A stretch of 64,000 nt of DNA, from assembly GCF_024055795.1 (NCBI RefSeq), contig NZ_JAMXMY010000004.1, positions 62,001-126,000 on the forward strand, in the 5' to 3' direction. A program made the translations under genes and the position numbers. This DNA is from Actinoallomurus purpureus. GTDB lineage: Bacteria; Actinomycetota; Actinomycetes; Streptosporangiales; Streptosporangiaceae. The notes below the pieces were generated by a model that did not search any database, was not told the DNA's origin, and saw nothing but the letters and a program-made list of their open reading frames with translations. Positions within the stretch are counted from its first letter, which is position 1. Every line of letters begins with the position of its first letter. Below are positions 37,201 through 45,840 of this stretch, piece after piece.

Positions 37201-40200
37201 CAGCTCGTCGGCGGACACGGGCTCGTCCGGCAGGTGGGCGTCGGACACGGTCACGGCGGTCCAGTACGCGTCGCCGGACAACTCCCGGACCTGGGCGGCG
37301 ACGACGCCCTCGGACGCCCGGCGGGTGGTGACCGCCAGCTTGTAGGCGGTCTCGTACTCGAACCGCGTGACGTTCCCGGCGGTCCGGTCGCGGCGGTACT
37401 CCTTGATGCCCGTGCTGTCGATGACCTTGTGCGCCCAGGAACGCTTGTAGCCGAGCTTCAACGCGTTGATGTCCATGCTGAAAACGTGGGCCAGCTTGGC
37501 CCGGAACCGGATGTCGAAACCGGCGCCGAGCCCCACGCCGCGCTTCTCCTCGACGTCCATCGTCGTGACGCCCTTGCGCTGGGCGTCCAGGGTGACGCCG
37601 GTCTCGGCCACCGGCTCACGGCGCAGGTGGCGCAGCTCCGCGTCCAGCATGACCGTGAACACGTAGTCGCCGACCTGCACCTCGTGCGCGACGCCACCGT
37701 CGAGCAGGCCTGCGTAGGCACCCCGTAGGCCGGGCACACCGAATTTCATCGCCAGCACCCGTGCCAGGTGCTGGCGTTCGCTCGCCGTGAGCGCGTTCTC
37801 GACGCCAGCGGCGCGCATCTGGTGCGCCAGGGCGTTCCGCACTTCCCGGTACACCTCTTCGAGGCCGGGCGTCTCACGGACGATGCCGCGGCCGAGCCCC
37901 TTCCGGGCGGCGAGCGCCCTCGGTTCGCGCGGATGCGGGACGTGATGCCAGGGCCGCAGCGGGCCGTGCCCGCTGCCGACGCCGTCGATGACGAACCGGC
38001 TCTCCGGCGGCACGACCGGCGTTCCGGCGTCGTGCCGCTCCTCGGCCGATTCGTCGTCGGGGTCCTCGGCCGCGAGCGGCCGGCCGTCGGCGCCAATGAC
38101 ATGGATCCCCGGTGCGGTGCGCATCAGAATGACGGCCCGGGCCAGCGGGTCGGAGGCGGCGGCCTTGTCCAGCCGCCGGCGGAGCGCGTCACTGAGCTGA
38201 ACCTGCGGTACACCGCCGCCCGTGACGAAGTCGGCGACGCCGCTCAGGCCGGCCACGCGCAGCGCCCGGTCCAGCTCGCCGACCGGATCGGACGTCTCCG
38301 TCACCGGTTCCCGCGTTGGCTCCGTCACCGTTTCCCGCGTGGGCTCCGTCGCCGCGTCCGGGCGCTGCTGCTCCGCGTCCTTCGGCGGGGCGGTCGCCGC
38401 GGGGTTGGGGACGTACCCGCGCGGTTCCCGTACGCCCGTCGGCTGTTCCTCCATGAACAGGGCGCCCACCACCCGGGCCTCGTCGTCCACCACGTACCGC
38501 CAGGACGCGTTGGCCGGGCCCTCGGCGCGCGAGACGAGACTCGACGCCTCGTCCCCCATGAAGACCCACGTGACGCCCGGGTTTCCGAGCAGCGCCCGCC
38601 GGCCCTCCGACCGCAGCCCGGTCGGCGCCCGGCCGTCGTGCAGGGCCGGCGGCAGGGCGATCTCGATCGGCCCCCGGCCGGCGAGCCGCAGCAGGTCGTC
38701 CACACCGCGTACGCCGCCACTGGGGAACGGCGCCGGCGTCGTGTCGCTCCGGATGAACCTGTCCCGGAGCCGCTGCGTGAAACCCGCCTTCTGTCGCGGT
38801 GGAAGCACGGGTGCCGGCTCGCGTCCGTCGGGCACCTCGAACTCCCCGGGTGCCATCACGAGCCCGGAGCCGGTGTGCTTCCCGCCCAGGGCCCGGCGTT
38901 CGAACTCTTTGGCGTGCTCGCGGCCGACGGCCAGTTCGCCGAGGACCGGTCTGGTCACCTTGGCCTGGCCCTTGTCCGACCGGAGGATGACCGTCATCTC
39001 GAACTCGGTCCGGTAGCGGACCAGCCGGTCCTTGCGCATGATGGCGTTCTTGGTCTGCCCGCCTCCGGCCACCGTCCGTCCGTGGCCGTGCTCCGAAGAG
39101 ATCTTCAGGGGGTCGAAGCCGGGCGTGGCCAGGTGGTCGCCGATCTCGACGCCCAGCGCGAGCCCCGGCGCGATGTTCGCCGAGCTCTCATGCTCGCCGC
39201 CGTCGCGGAACATGGCCGTGTCCGCGATGTCGTTGCGGATGAGCACTTCCTGCTCGGTCGTGGTGACGTAACGCACCGTGCGCGGGATCGCGCTGATCTC
39301 CAGGTGACCGCTGAACGAGCGCAACCAGGACAGCTTCTTGGTGATGAGGCCCGAGACCCAGCTGTTGGTGAGCCACCACTGGCTGCGGTCCTTCAGCGTC
39401 TTCTCGTTCAGGTACTCCTCGGCGATCTCCTGACGGATCTCGTCGACCGCCTTTTCCGGTAGGCCGAGCTCGTTCTCGAGCGTCTCCGTCAGCGCGTCCA
39501 GCAGGTCCCCGGGGACCGCGGCGTTGACCGCGTGGTCGAGGCCCTGCAACACCGACGGCTCGACCACCCGCAGGGTCGGATGCCCGCCGTCGCCGGGCCG
39601 TTCCTCGGCGGCCGAGGAGTACACCGTCGGGAACGCCAGCCGCGCCTTGCCGGGCAGCACCACGGCGCGGCCGGCCTCGCGGTTCACCGCCGCCGCGACC
39701 CGGACCTTCGCGGTGAACAGGTGAGTCGCGTTCGCGATGACCCGGTTTCCGGACTGTACCTCCATCGCGACGCTGTGCCCGGAGGAGTGGCCCTGCTCCG
39801 CGCCGACCTTCACCGACGGCGATACGTGTGACAGGCCCCCCTGCGCGGCCGCCGCGACGAACAGCACCGGCTCGATCCGGGCGCCTCCGGCGGTCCGGCG
39901 GTGGGACGACTCGCCCTCCGCGTAGGAGGTGTCACCGTACTTGCTGAAGTAGGTCTGGTAGCCGGGCTCGGCCGGCTCGCCGGGCTCGTAGCCGAGCTGC
40001 TCGGCGGAGAAGGTCAGCTTCACCCGCACGCCGTCCGCGACGATCAGCTTGCCGTGGCGCAGCAGCCGCTCCCACGCCCGGGGGTCGTCCTCTCCCAGCA
40101 ACGCGATGATCCGTGCGCGTACCTTCGCGGCGGTCGCCTGTTTCATCCCGGTGGTCACCCCGGTGATCCACTGGTCGACCGTGGTGTCGAGGGGCTTGCC

Positions 40201-40608
40201 CTCCGGTACGGACTCGCTGACCACCTCTGCCATCGACGACACCCCGCCGTCGCCGAACCCGCCCTGGCGCACGTACCAGGGCGGCAACGGCGCAGGTGGA
40301 TCCGGCGGATCGGCCGGGCGGGGAGGCTCGGGCGCCTCGACCTGCGGCCAGCCGCTGTCGATCGCGGCGGCGAGCCAGTCGAACTCCTCGAAGAAGTCGT
40401 CCTTGGCGGATGTCTTCCCTGCGTCCACCCGGTCCCGCACGGGCGAGGACGTCGGCAGCGCGGAAATTCCGACGCCGCCGCGCCGCCCGTCTTCGGCCGG
40501 CCGCTCACGCGTCCCGGATACGGCGCGCACATGCATCGCTCGCGCCTGCACGCAGAAAGCTGCACCGCTCCGGCTGGACGTGCGCCACGGTCGGTTCCGT
40601 TCGGTCAT
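34171..40608 (-). CDS. Giant (2145-residue) beta-rich protein with DUF397-like motifs at both ends
   Basis: The family is not recognised. The N-terminal motif is WRTSSRSGAAFCVQARA (W8, C19). The C-terminal motif starts WTPSSYS (W2112) and ends CVEVA (C2130). An LPPWYVRQGGFGDGG anchor near residue 90 resembles LPPWYIDGGGAMGAG in the gene at the right edge. The bulk is beta-strand-rich with several basic Arg/Gly segments. An 8-residue tandem repeat (TVPARDGV-type) lies near residue 1445, and short repeats TEPTRE occur near 755. No catalytic motif was recognised. GAGGAGA precedes the ATG at 40608. It is convergent with the 2903-residue gene, overlapping by 20 bp. Downstream of the SARP gene on the same strand, it may be a target of that regulator, which is inference. 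Confidence 0.7.
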   Translation of the reverse strand: MTERNRPWRTSSRSGAAFCVQARAMHVRAVSGTRERPAEDGRRGGVGISALPTSSPVRDRVDAGKTSAKDDFFEEFDWLAAAIDSGWPQVEAPEPPRPADPPDPPAPLPPWYVRQGGFGDGGVSSMAEVVSESVPEGKPLDTTVDQWITGVTTGMKQATAAKVRARIIALLGEDDPRAWERLLRHGKLIVADGVRVKLTFSAEQLGYEPGEPAEPGYQTYFSKYGDTSYAEGESSHRRTAGGARIEPVLFVAAAAQGGLSHVSPSVKVGAEQGHSSGHSVAMEVQSGNRVIANATHLFTAKVRVAAAVNREAGRAVVLPGKARLAFPTVYSSAAEERPGDGGHPTLRVVEPSVLQGLDHAVNAAVPGDLLDALTETLENELGLPEKAVDEIRQEIAEEYLNEKTLKDRSQWWLTNSWVSGLITKKLSWLRSFSGHLEISAIPRTVRYVTTTEQEVLIRNDIADTAMFRDGGEHESSANIAPGLALGVEIGDHLATPGFDPLKISSEHGHGRTVAGGGQTKNAIMRKDRLVRYRTEFEMTVILRSDKGQAKVTRPVLGELAVGREHAKEFERRALGGKHTGSGLVMAPGEFEVPDGREPAPVLPPRQKAGFTQRLRDRFIRSDTTPAPFPSGGVRGVDDLLRLAGRGPIEIALPPALHDGRAPTGLRSEGRRALLGNPGVTWVFMGDEASSLVSRAEGPANASWRYVVDDEARVVGALFMEEQPTGVREPRGYVPNPAATAPPKDAEQQRPDAATEPTRETVTEPTREPVTETSDPVGELDRALRVAGLSGVADFVTGGGVPQVQLSDALRRRLDKAAASDPLARAVILMRTAPGIHVIGADGRPLAAEDPDDESAEERHDAGTPVVPPESRFVIDGVGSGHGPLRPWHHVPHPREPRALAARKGLGRGIVRETPGLEEVYREVRNALAHQMRAAGVENALTASERQHLARVLAMKFGVPGLRGAYAGLLDGGVAHEVQVGDYVFTVMLDAELRHLRREPVAETGVTLDAQRKGVTTMDVEEKRGVGLGAGFDIRFRAKLAHVFSMDINALKLGYKRSWAHKVIDSTGIKEYRRDRTAGNVTRFEYETAYKLAVTTRRASEGVVAAQVRELSGDAYWTAVTVSDAHLPDEPVSADELLEVGRVTVENGPLTDEGVQELAGGQGKEFDLSEKGLSGIQVGLIGVSEISTQLAAMVAQHNHLSWAGTKSDAFQEVLGKIVPSGGRYGVAERILRAGTQTFLEANARTTMRERGLVVPLPPTADGWQQEVRIRMRTFNARHDKTVKGGTLEQYTEADLRFGEENEVTDTLDAAAGLSGVGRIGGTPPQEGARTASQKSSSQISGGVIGSGGASWGRHDGDLGGGLDLNLGTYSGDGEMFGADPVYTLEYRRWRRRSRIPERPKDQNVLKKKRATPTPFSYTVTRHVRIDRGMEILAPYVRAADHGLPVPARDGVTVPAGDGLTVPARDDRPVVQGERGYLEKNLALAVAYVEDVDAGGVGDTIRRMLGERVDPELLRAVETAFSEEAVRAQYGIARRGGIRRIFTMPAKLWPDHGAWDHMKMSPRTSGTMHTGIRVTATEQSVEYERPRPDVKVTTGGQAFIQKGKARSRGRTGRVSGFVHGRWAGAPYGLRPAGGVSGAYESGGRSKVGTNSTARDIRRATAQDTSQEFTHTVTYNIEIFYRYSPDELTRKAGRLLSLAPELLEVLSRGESRRLWQRFFPADRPSAVTEQVPGRATVLVPTHLTTTASRASAAGPVAPPVTLAPAQGVARTTAPAPSALATALAEHVQALSVPGAERLPIWAPLAAVPWRRVDHEAVEQGVEPIVEEFAPGTQDGLTLDLALDERNLRANIAALLAGTYSIPLVNGDHLTVQLVPSRARWLGRGRYSALNFPEHAAEPDRVNETHRRSSGGIEFDLGHPAGHPLKKDAERPLLDPGVGADRDGTTVRVTKSSAGDFVESNRQRDGDFDYYVFDAEYHVTGPYGHRLRVATVDGLAGMLPATVVARLLAKDPDLPLERAPLDAEWAQDGTLPSGAAARIVENAGGAEAVRAAGTLRLWAPAEHPAAATVTAGRLAADAGVPVELLIRDADGSIDRHLVAAAGDETSDGVDAAGLKWTPSSYSAGGSSEGEGTFCVEVAVTQVMINARSQ
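36217..36288. repeat. 24-nt tandem repeat, three units
   Basis: Three adjacent 24-nt units (36217-36240, 36241-36264, 36265-36288) inside the 2145-residue gene encode 8-residue repeats of the type LTVPARDG. They differ at only a few positions. Confidence 0.8.
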
Positions 40609-40964
40609 TCGTCTCCTCGCGAAGACACAACGCCGGATCCGCCAAACTCACCGGTGTCAGAGAGCCTGCGGTCCGATGAGCCCCTGAACCTGCGGCAGCA
40701 GTCTATGTACGAACGCGAACTTCTTTCCACAACACCAGGTGAAAGTCGGCTGAACAGCCCGCTGCCCTTCTACCGCAGACCACCCGCCCCAACATTTCCA
40801 CCCGATAGATTTCTGCGATCAGACCGCCGACAAGACGGGCCACACACGGGATCAGCCAAAACAGAAGACTGGCGACGGATACTTGAATAACCGTGCCAAT
40901 TCCACCCGGCAGCGAGAATACTGCTCTCAGACCCTCACGGACAGCAACGAAATGCGCAGCCCCC
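40609..40964. other. Intergenic region upstream of the 2145-residue giant
   Basis: This region holds the promoter side of the giant gene and the 3' flank of the SARP regulator. An open frame with a hydrophobic stretch runs through it on the minus strand, but it overlaps the restored SARP frame and has no SD at its start. I do not call it. No repeat of operator type is clear. Confidence 0.4.
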
Positions 40965-41172
40965 TCACAAGTGACCACACCGCAGGTGTCCGCGCAACGG
41001 GGGAACCTCAAGACCGGCCTCCCGTACCGCGTGACCGAGTACGTCATGTTCGGCGGCGAACCATGCCATCGCCTCGTTGTAACGCCCGGGCCGCTCCGGA
41101 CGGACGCCGGCCACCGCGGGCGGCGGCTGGATCGGGGTCCGGTGCGATTTCAGGGCGACCTGTGCGTTGAAG
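40965..41172 (-). pseudogene. Frameshifted C-terminal end of the SARP regulator
   Basis: In the frame shifted by one base relative to the gene 41044-43104, the minus strand reads FNAQVALKSHRTPI, then GVRPERPGRYNEAMAWFAAE and HDVLGHAVREAGLEV, ending at a TGA at 40965. This is the conserved AfsR-type segment that normally follows LLQHY. The natural frame is therefore lost by a single extra base near 41172 (in CAGCAGCTTCAAC). It could be a real mutation, a sequencing error or, less likely, a programmed shift. Confidence 0.75.
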
Positions 41173-43104
41173 CTGCTGATAGTGCTGCAGCAGACGGCTG
41201 GTGGCCTCGTCCCGCTCCTGCTCGGTGTCGGTCGTGGCGCAGAGTTCTCTCGCGTAGGCCTTCACAAGGACGTGGGAGGAGAACCGGCCGGCGCTGTGCT
41301 CGTGGAACAGCGCCACCTCCGACAGCTCCCGCAGAAGCTCACGCGTCTTCCGCGGGTCCAGCCCGGCCAGGCTGGCGTACGCGGCCACGGAGACGTCGGG
41401 GCCGAGGGCCAGCGACGAGAGCCGGAAGAGCCGCGCGGCACCGATGCTCAACCGCTGGTAGGACCAGGCGAAGGCGGTACGTGGATCGCTGACGCCGTGT
41501 CCGCCGGGAAAGGCGCCCAGCAGGCCCTCGTCATCCCTCAGCTCGGCGGCCACCGCGGCCGGCGAGAGATGCGGACGGGCGCTTATCCGGGCCGCCACGA
41601 TCGCCAGGGCCAGCGGCAGCCGGCCGCATGCGGTGATGACCTCGTCGATGAGCTCGTCGCGCAGGTCCGGCGGAAGCGGCGGCAGGCGCCTCTCGAGCAG
41701 TGCGTGCGCCTCCGGCATGTCGGGGACGTCGACGTGCAGCAGATGGGCGCCGTCGAACGCGGCCAGCCCGACCAGCGGTGCCCGGCTGGTCACCAGGACG
41801 ACGCATTCAGCGGAGTTGGGCAGCAACGGCCGGACCTGCGAGACGTCGCGAGCGCTGTCCAGCAGTATCAGGAGGCTCTTGCGCGCGGTCAGGCTCCGGT
41901 ACATGCCCACCAGCGAGTCGAACGTGTCCGGAATCCGCTGCGCGGGCACGCCCAGGGCGTGCAGCAGAGATCTCAGGGCGTCACCGACCGGCAGCGCCTC
42001 GGTCTCGTTTCCCCGCAGGTAGAGATGGAGGTGGCCGTCCTCCATCCGCTCGGCGATCCGGCTGGCGAAATGAAGGGCGAGCGTCGACTTGCCGACCCCG
42101 CCCATACCGTCCATCGCCACGATCAACGGGCTCGTGCGCTCTCCCAGGCGCCGGTTCTCGAACAGTCCGGTCAGGGTCGACAGTTCGGTCTTCCGGCCGA
42201 AGAAGTTCGGCAGCTCCGGCGGGAGCTGGGCGGGTCTGACGAGCGGAGTCAGGAACGCCGAGTCGACCGGCTCGATCCGCTCGGGATTCACTCCGCGACC
42301 GGTTCTCGGCAGCTCGGCTTCGGGACGGTTCTCCGCTGCCGCGGCGCTCTGGTTCAGCACCTGGCGGTACGCCTCCCTCAGGCTCGACCCCGGATCGATG
42401 CCGAGTTCATCGGTGAGGCGGTCGCGTACGGCCTGGAAGACGGACAACGCCTCGGCCTGCTGGCCCGCCGCGGCCAGCGTCCGCATCAAGAGGGCATGGA
42501 TCGGTTCGTTCAGCGGCCCCAGGCCGGCCGCTCGCCGCAGTACGGGCAGCACACGGGCCGGCTGGTTCCGGCGCATGGCCAGCTCGGCGGCCTCCATGGC
42601 CGCCTCGAAGAGCTCGTCCTCGAGGGCCGGCAGAGCCACCGACGCCGCCGTGCTCTCGGCCAGGCCGTCGCCCGGCGGCCCCTGCCACAGGCGAAGACCC
42701 TGGATGTAGTGGTCGAGCGCGTCGTCCGGCCGGTGCTCGCGCAGGCTTCTCCTCGCCATGTCGACCTGGCTCCGGAAGGCGGCCAGGTCCAGGTGGTCCG
42801 CACCGGCGACAAGGCGGTAACCGTTGCCGTGCCGGATCAGCCATGAGCCCTGCGCGCGAGCCGTCAGTTCCGGCTCCAGCAGGCGGCGAAGCGCGCCTAC
42901 GTACTTGTGGATCACATTGACCGCGCTGGCCGGAGGGTCGTCGGCCCACAGCAGATCGATCAACTCGGCCATGCTGACCGGGCCGCCGCCGCGGGCGAGC
43001 ATGAGGGCCAGCACGCAACGCTGCTGCGAGGGGCCGGCATCCAGCTCGACGTCGCCCCGCCAGATCCGCAACGGACCGAGGATCTGAATTCGCACTTCTT
43101 CCAC
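41044..43104 (-). CDS. AfsR/SARP-family regulator with BTAD and NB-ARC domains (frameshifted near its end)
   Basis: The 686-residue frame begins with the OmpR-like winged helix of SARPs (MEEVRIQILGPLRIWRGDVE; the start codon is GTG). The bacterial transcriptional activation domain follows (about 95-250, ending LGIDPGSSLREAYRQVL). Then comes an NB-ARC ATPase with P-loop MGGVGKSTLAL (near 335), LLILLDSARD and the GLPL-type CGRLPLALAIVAARI. SARP-NB-ARC proteins activate secondary-metabolite or developmental promoters. The last ~40 residues (after LLQHYQQLQ) are out-of-frame sequence; the true continuation lies in another frame down to 40965. AAGGCGG precedes the start. Possible targets are the adjacent giant genes. 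Confidence 0.88.
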   Translation of the reverse strand: MEEVRIQILGPLRIWRGDVELDAGPSQQRCVLALMLARGGGPVSMAELIDLLWADDPPASAVNVIHKYVGALRRLLEPELTARAQGSWLIRHGNGYRLVAGADHLDLAAFRSQVDMARRSLREHRPDDALDHYIQGLRLWQGPPGDGLAESTAASVALPALEDELFEAAMEAAELAMRRNQPARVLPVLRRAAGLGPLNEPIHALLMRTLAAAGQQAEALSVFQAVRDRLTDELGIDPGSSLREAYRQVLNQSAAAAENRPEAELPRTGRGVNPERIEPVDSAFLTPLVRPAQLPPELPNFFGRKTELSTLTGLFENRRLGERTSPLIVAMDGMGGVGKSTLALHFASRIAERMEDGHLHLYLRGNETEALPVGDALRSLLHALGVPAQRIPDTFDSLVGMYRSLTARKSLLILLDSARDVSQVRPLLPNSAECVVLVTSRAPLVGLAAFDGAHLLHVDVPDMPEAHALLERRLPPLPPDLRDELIDEVITACGRLPLALAIVAARISARPHLSPAAVAAELRDDEGLLGAFPGGHGVSDPRTAFAWSYQRLSIGAARLFRLSSLALGPDVSVAAYASLAGLDPRKTRELLRELSEVALFHEHSAGRFSSHVLVKAYARELCATTDTEQERDEATSRLLQHYQQLQRTGRPEIAPDPDPAAARGGRRPSGAARALQRGDGMVRRRT

Positions 43105-43235
43105 TGATCGTCCGCCTTTTGCCGCCTTTTCAGCCCATCGATTTCACGACCCGGGTACGCCTTCCGTCGTCGCGTGCGCTGACGGCGGCGGCCGGGTGTC
43201 AGGACGTCACTCTCGCCGTCCCGAGTCGCCTCCGG

Positions 43236-43835
43236 TCAGATCTCCTCCGCCGGATCGAACTGGAACAGGCGGTAGTACGAGACGGTCGTGAAACCCATGC
43301 GCTCGTAGACCGGCCTTCCCATCGAACTCGCCTGGAGCGTGGCGACCGCGTGGCCGGCCTCGCGGGAGATCCGTAGCGCCTCCAGCGTGAGGGCCGTCGC
43401 GACACCACGACGCCGGTACCGACCGTCGGTGGCGATGCAGTAGAGGGCCGGGTCGTCGGCGCAGGCCATCACGGCCGAGTCCTCCGGGAAGCCGACGGGA
43501 ACCGGCAGGCGGGCCCGGAGGCGCATGCGGCAGTTGTTGCGCACGATGGCCTTGAGCCACGGCCCCACCGCCGCGGGATCCCTCAGGTCTCCCAGCCGGG
43601 ACATCGCCGTGATGGCAGCGTCCTGGCAGACGTCTTCGGCATCGGGAACACTTCCCAGGATGCTGCACGCCACCGCGTACATCCCGGCGTAATGAGTCTT
43701 CAGCAGTAGCCCGAGGCTTTGCAGGTCACCCTGCTGTGCCGCATGGACGAGATCGATCTGCGCACGTGCTGCGGCGGTCGGCCGAGTTCTGACAGAGATC
43801 TCGTTCACGACTCCGAGGTCCGACGGACGGCGCAC
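43236..43835 (-). CDS. Sigma-70 region 2-like domain fused to a partial GNAT acetyltransferase
   Basis: The first ~110 residues match ECF sigma factor region 2 (LLKTHYAGMYAVACSILG; VPDAEDVCQDAAITAMSR; VGPWLKAIVRNNCRMRLRAR). Then, instead of region 4, the chain continues as the C-terminal half of a GNAT acyltransferase: ALYCIATDGRYRRRGVATAL is the acetyl-CoA-binding Q/R-x-x-G-x-A loop, and ATLQASSMGRPVYERMGF is motif B. The join is within LPVPVGFPEDSAVMACADDP. The start is either the GTG at 43835 (AGAGGGG just upstream) or the GTG at 43808. The protein probably arose by an in-frame deletion joining two genes. Without region 4 it is unlikely to be a normal sigma factor. It is divergent from the LysR gene. 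Confidence 0.75.
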   Translation of the reverse strand: MRRPSDLGVVNEISVRTRPTAAARAQIDLVHAAQQGDLQSLGLLLKTHYAGMYAVACSILGSVPDAEDVCQDAAITAMSRLGDLRDPAAVGPWLKAIVRNNCRMRLRARLPVPVGFPEDSAVMACADDPALYCIATDGRYRRRGVATALTLEALRISREAGHAVATLQASSMGRPVYERMGFTTVSYYRLFQFDPAEEI

Positions 43836-43889
43836 ATCCCCTCTGACCTCGGCGCTTGGATCGATATGATGCTCGGCGGGGGGTGACCC

Positions 43890-44864
43890 ATGGATATCCG
43901 GCAGATCGAGTTCTTTGTCGCGGTCGCCGAGGAGCTCAACTTCACGCGGGCCGCCGAGCTGACGTATGTCACCCAGTCGGGGCTGTCCTCTTCGATCCGC
44001 GGTCTGGAGCGTGAGCTGAACACCCAGCTGTTCGACCGCACGCCCCGCGCCGTCGCGCTCACCCCGGCCGGTCACGCCTTCCTCCCGCACGCCCGCCGCA
44101 TGCTGCATGACGCACGCGCCGCACTGCGGGAGCTCGCGGAGGACTCGCCGGAAGGGGCCCTTTCCGTCGGCTCCGAGCAGTGCCTCGGTGACCTGGTCGA
44201 CCTGCCCGAGCTGATCGCGTCGTTCCACATGCAGTTCCCCGGCGTCACGCTCCGGTTCGAGCAGCTCGGTACGCAGGCCGTCTTCGACCAGTTGCTCCGG
44301 GGCGAGCTGAACGCGGCGTTCCTGGCCCAGCCCGGCGCGTTCGTCACACCGATGGCGGGCCAGAAGCTGGACTCATTCGAGGTGGCCCGCGAGGATTTCG
44401 AGTTGGTGCTGGCGTCCGGGCACCCGCTGGCTTCCCGTGACGAAGTGACCTGGCCGGACCTTGAGAAGCACCCGTTCGTCGACTTCGACGTGACGTGGAC
44501 GGCGCGGCGGATCGTCGACGCAGCGTTCGCCACGCGCCGCCTCGTACGGCGCGTGGCGTTCACCGTCAACGACATGAGCATGCTCATGGAGCTGGTGCAC
44601 AAGGGGCTGGGCATCGCGCTGGTCCCCGCACCGCTCGCCGGCAAGCCAGAGGCCGAGGGCCTGGTACGACGGCCGTTCCCCGAACCGGACCTGGAGTGGG
44701 TCGTGCACTTCGTCACCACGGAAGACAGCGGCCCGCCCGTGCGGCTGCTCTCCGAAATGGTGTTCACTTCGGAGGTCCTGGCCGCGACGCGGCAGGACAT
44801 CGGAGCGGAGATCCGAAAGGGCCCCTCGGAGTCTGCTGGAGTGACGCGGACCGGCTCGGCGTAG
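43890..44864 (+). CDS. LysR-family transcriptional regulator
   Basis: This 324-residue protein has the N-terminal winged helix (MDIRQIEFFVAVAEELNFTR; ELTYVTQSGLSSSIRGLERE) and a periplasmic-binding-like effector domain (ALSVGSEQCLGDLVDLPELI onward). GGGGGTG lies upstream of the ATG. It is divergent from the sigma/GNAT fusion with about 55-80 bp between starts, the classic arrangement for a LysR protein controlling its divergent neighbour. A hairpin overlaps its stop codon. The effector is unknown. Confidence 0.9.
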   Translation: MDIRQIEFFVAVAEELNFTRAAELTYVTQSGLSSSIRGLERELNTQLFDRTPRAVALTPAGHAFLPHARRMLHDARAALRELAEDSPEGALSVGSEQCLGDLVDLPELIASFHMQFPGVTLRFEQLGTQAVFDQLLRGELNAAFLAQPGAFVTPMAGQKLDSFEVAREDFELVLASGHPLASRDEVTWPDLEKHPFVDFDVTWTARRIVDAAFATRRLVRRVAFTVNDMSMLMELVHKGLGIALVPAPLAGKPEAEGLVRRPFPEPDLEWVVHFVTTEDSGPPVRLLSEMVFTSEVLAATRQDIGAEIRKGPSESAGVTRTGSA

Positions 44865-44880
44865 GGGGGCGCCGAGCCGG
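44851..44880 (+). terminator. Hairpin at the end of the LysR gene
   Basis: A perfect 11-bp stem CCGGCTCGGCG (44851-44861) / CGCCGAGCCGG (44870-44880) has an 8-nt loop that includes the TAG stop. There is no T-run, so it may act as a non-canonical terminator of the kind common in actinomycetes. Confidence 0.5.
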
Positions 44881-45840
44881 CCACGTCCCTCGGGGGAGGG
44901 GGGAGGAACAGCTGGTCTGCAGCCGCGGCGTTCCCGTGTCGAGGCAGGGGGTCACGCCGGTGAGGGTCGGCGTGGGCCACGAAGACGGACGCGTGGCCCG
45001 GGTCGCCTCGCCGGTCCGCCCGGCAACGTACCGAGGACGAGCAAGGAACCACGCCCCGGAACTCCCGGGCTGCCGGTACCGCAAATGATCACTCCTTCCG
45101 CCTTTCCAGAGGTCACGCTAGGTGGAGCCGTCCGGGAGCGTCCAACAAGATCTCGCCATGACTGTCATTCGAGTTCGGTGTGGTCACTGTTCTGGCGATC
45201 GTCCTCACGTTCGAGACGGGCCGCCCATGTGCCACGGGCCTCGAGCGCGGCGCTCGCATAGGCCGTAAGCGGTCGAGCATCGGCTCCGATCGTCTCGGCG
45301 CGAGTATCCGATGCAGGTAGCAGCGAATTCAGCGGGAAGTTCATCGTGCAGTCATTGGCACTGAGAGCAAAATTACCCCTTGAGGTCGGCGTGTTCAATT
45401 CGATCTTGCCCCACATGCGCGGCCGAGCGTTTGGACGGTTACCTGACGACCCGGAACGCCGGTTCGAACTCCATCCCACAGGAGGACTAAGCCGGTGCCC
45501 GACAGGCACACCGCCGATTCGACCCGCTGGCAGGTACGGCCCCAGAGGGCAACGCGAAGGCCAGGGACCGAAGGACTGGCGCCTAAATTCAAATATCTGA
45601 CGCGCATATTCTTTATTGAAGCCATGGCGCCACGCCAGACTTGAGCACGCTGTTGCAAAGAAGGTCGAGCGGACAACGCTTCTTACTTGTCTATGCAGCG
45701 GCCATCCTGCAGCCATCGGATGGCTACTCGATCTATGGGGAAGTGTTGTCCGGTACCATGCCCGGGCCACGCCGGACTGACCGCAGCCCGTGGAACCGGC
45801 TGCTGCGTCGTAGAGCACGACGGCGCCCGGTGAGTTCTCC
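44881..45840. other. Long stretch without a supported gene
   Basis: About 960 bp with mixed composition. Open frames on the minus strand (up to 225 codons) have no recognisable domain, poor codon bias and no SD. The last ~100 bp before 45841 should carry the promoter of the 847-residue gene. No tRNA, repeat or insertion sequence was seen. Confidence 0.4.

Noticed and set aside
40703-41047. A 114-codon minus-strand frame with a hydrophobic stretch (possible small membrane protein)
   Set aside because: Its first third overlaps the restored C-terminal frame of the SARP gene, it lacks an SD and its codon use is poor. It cannot be excluded entirely.
45455-45480. tRNA-like T-loop (GGTTCGAAC)
   Set aside because: The flanking bases cannot form the T stem and no acceptor or anticodon arm is present.
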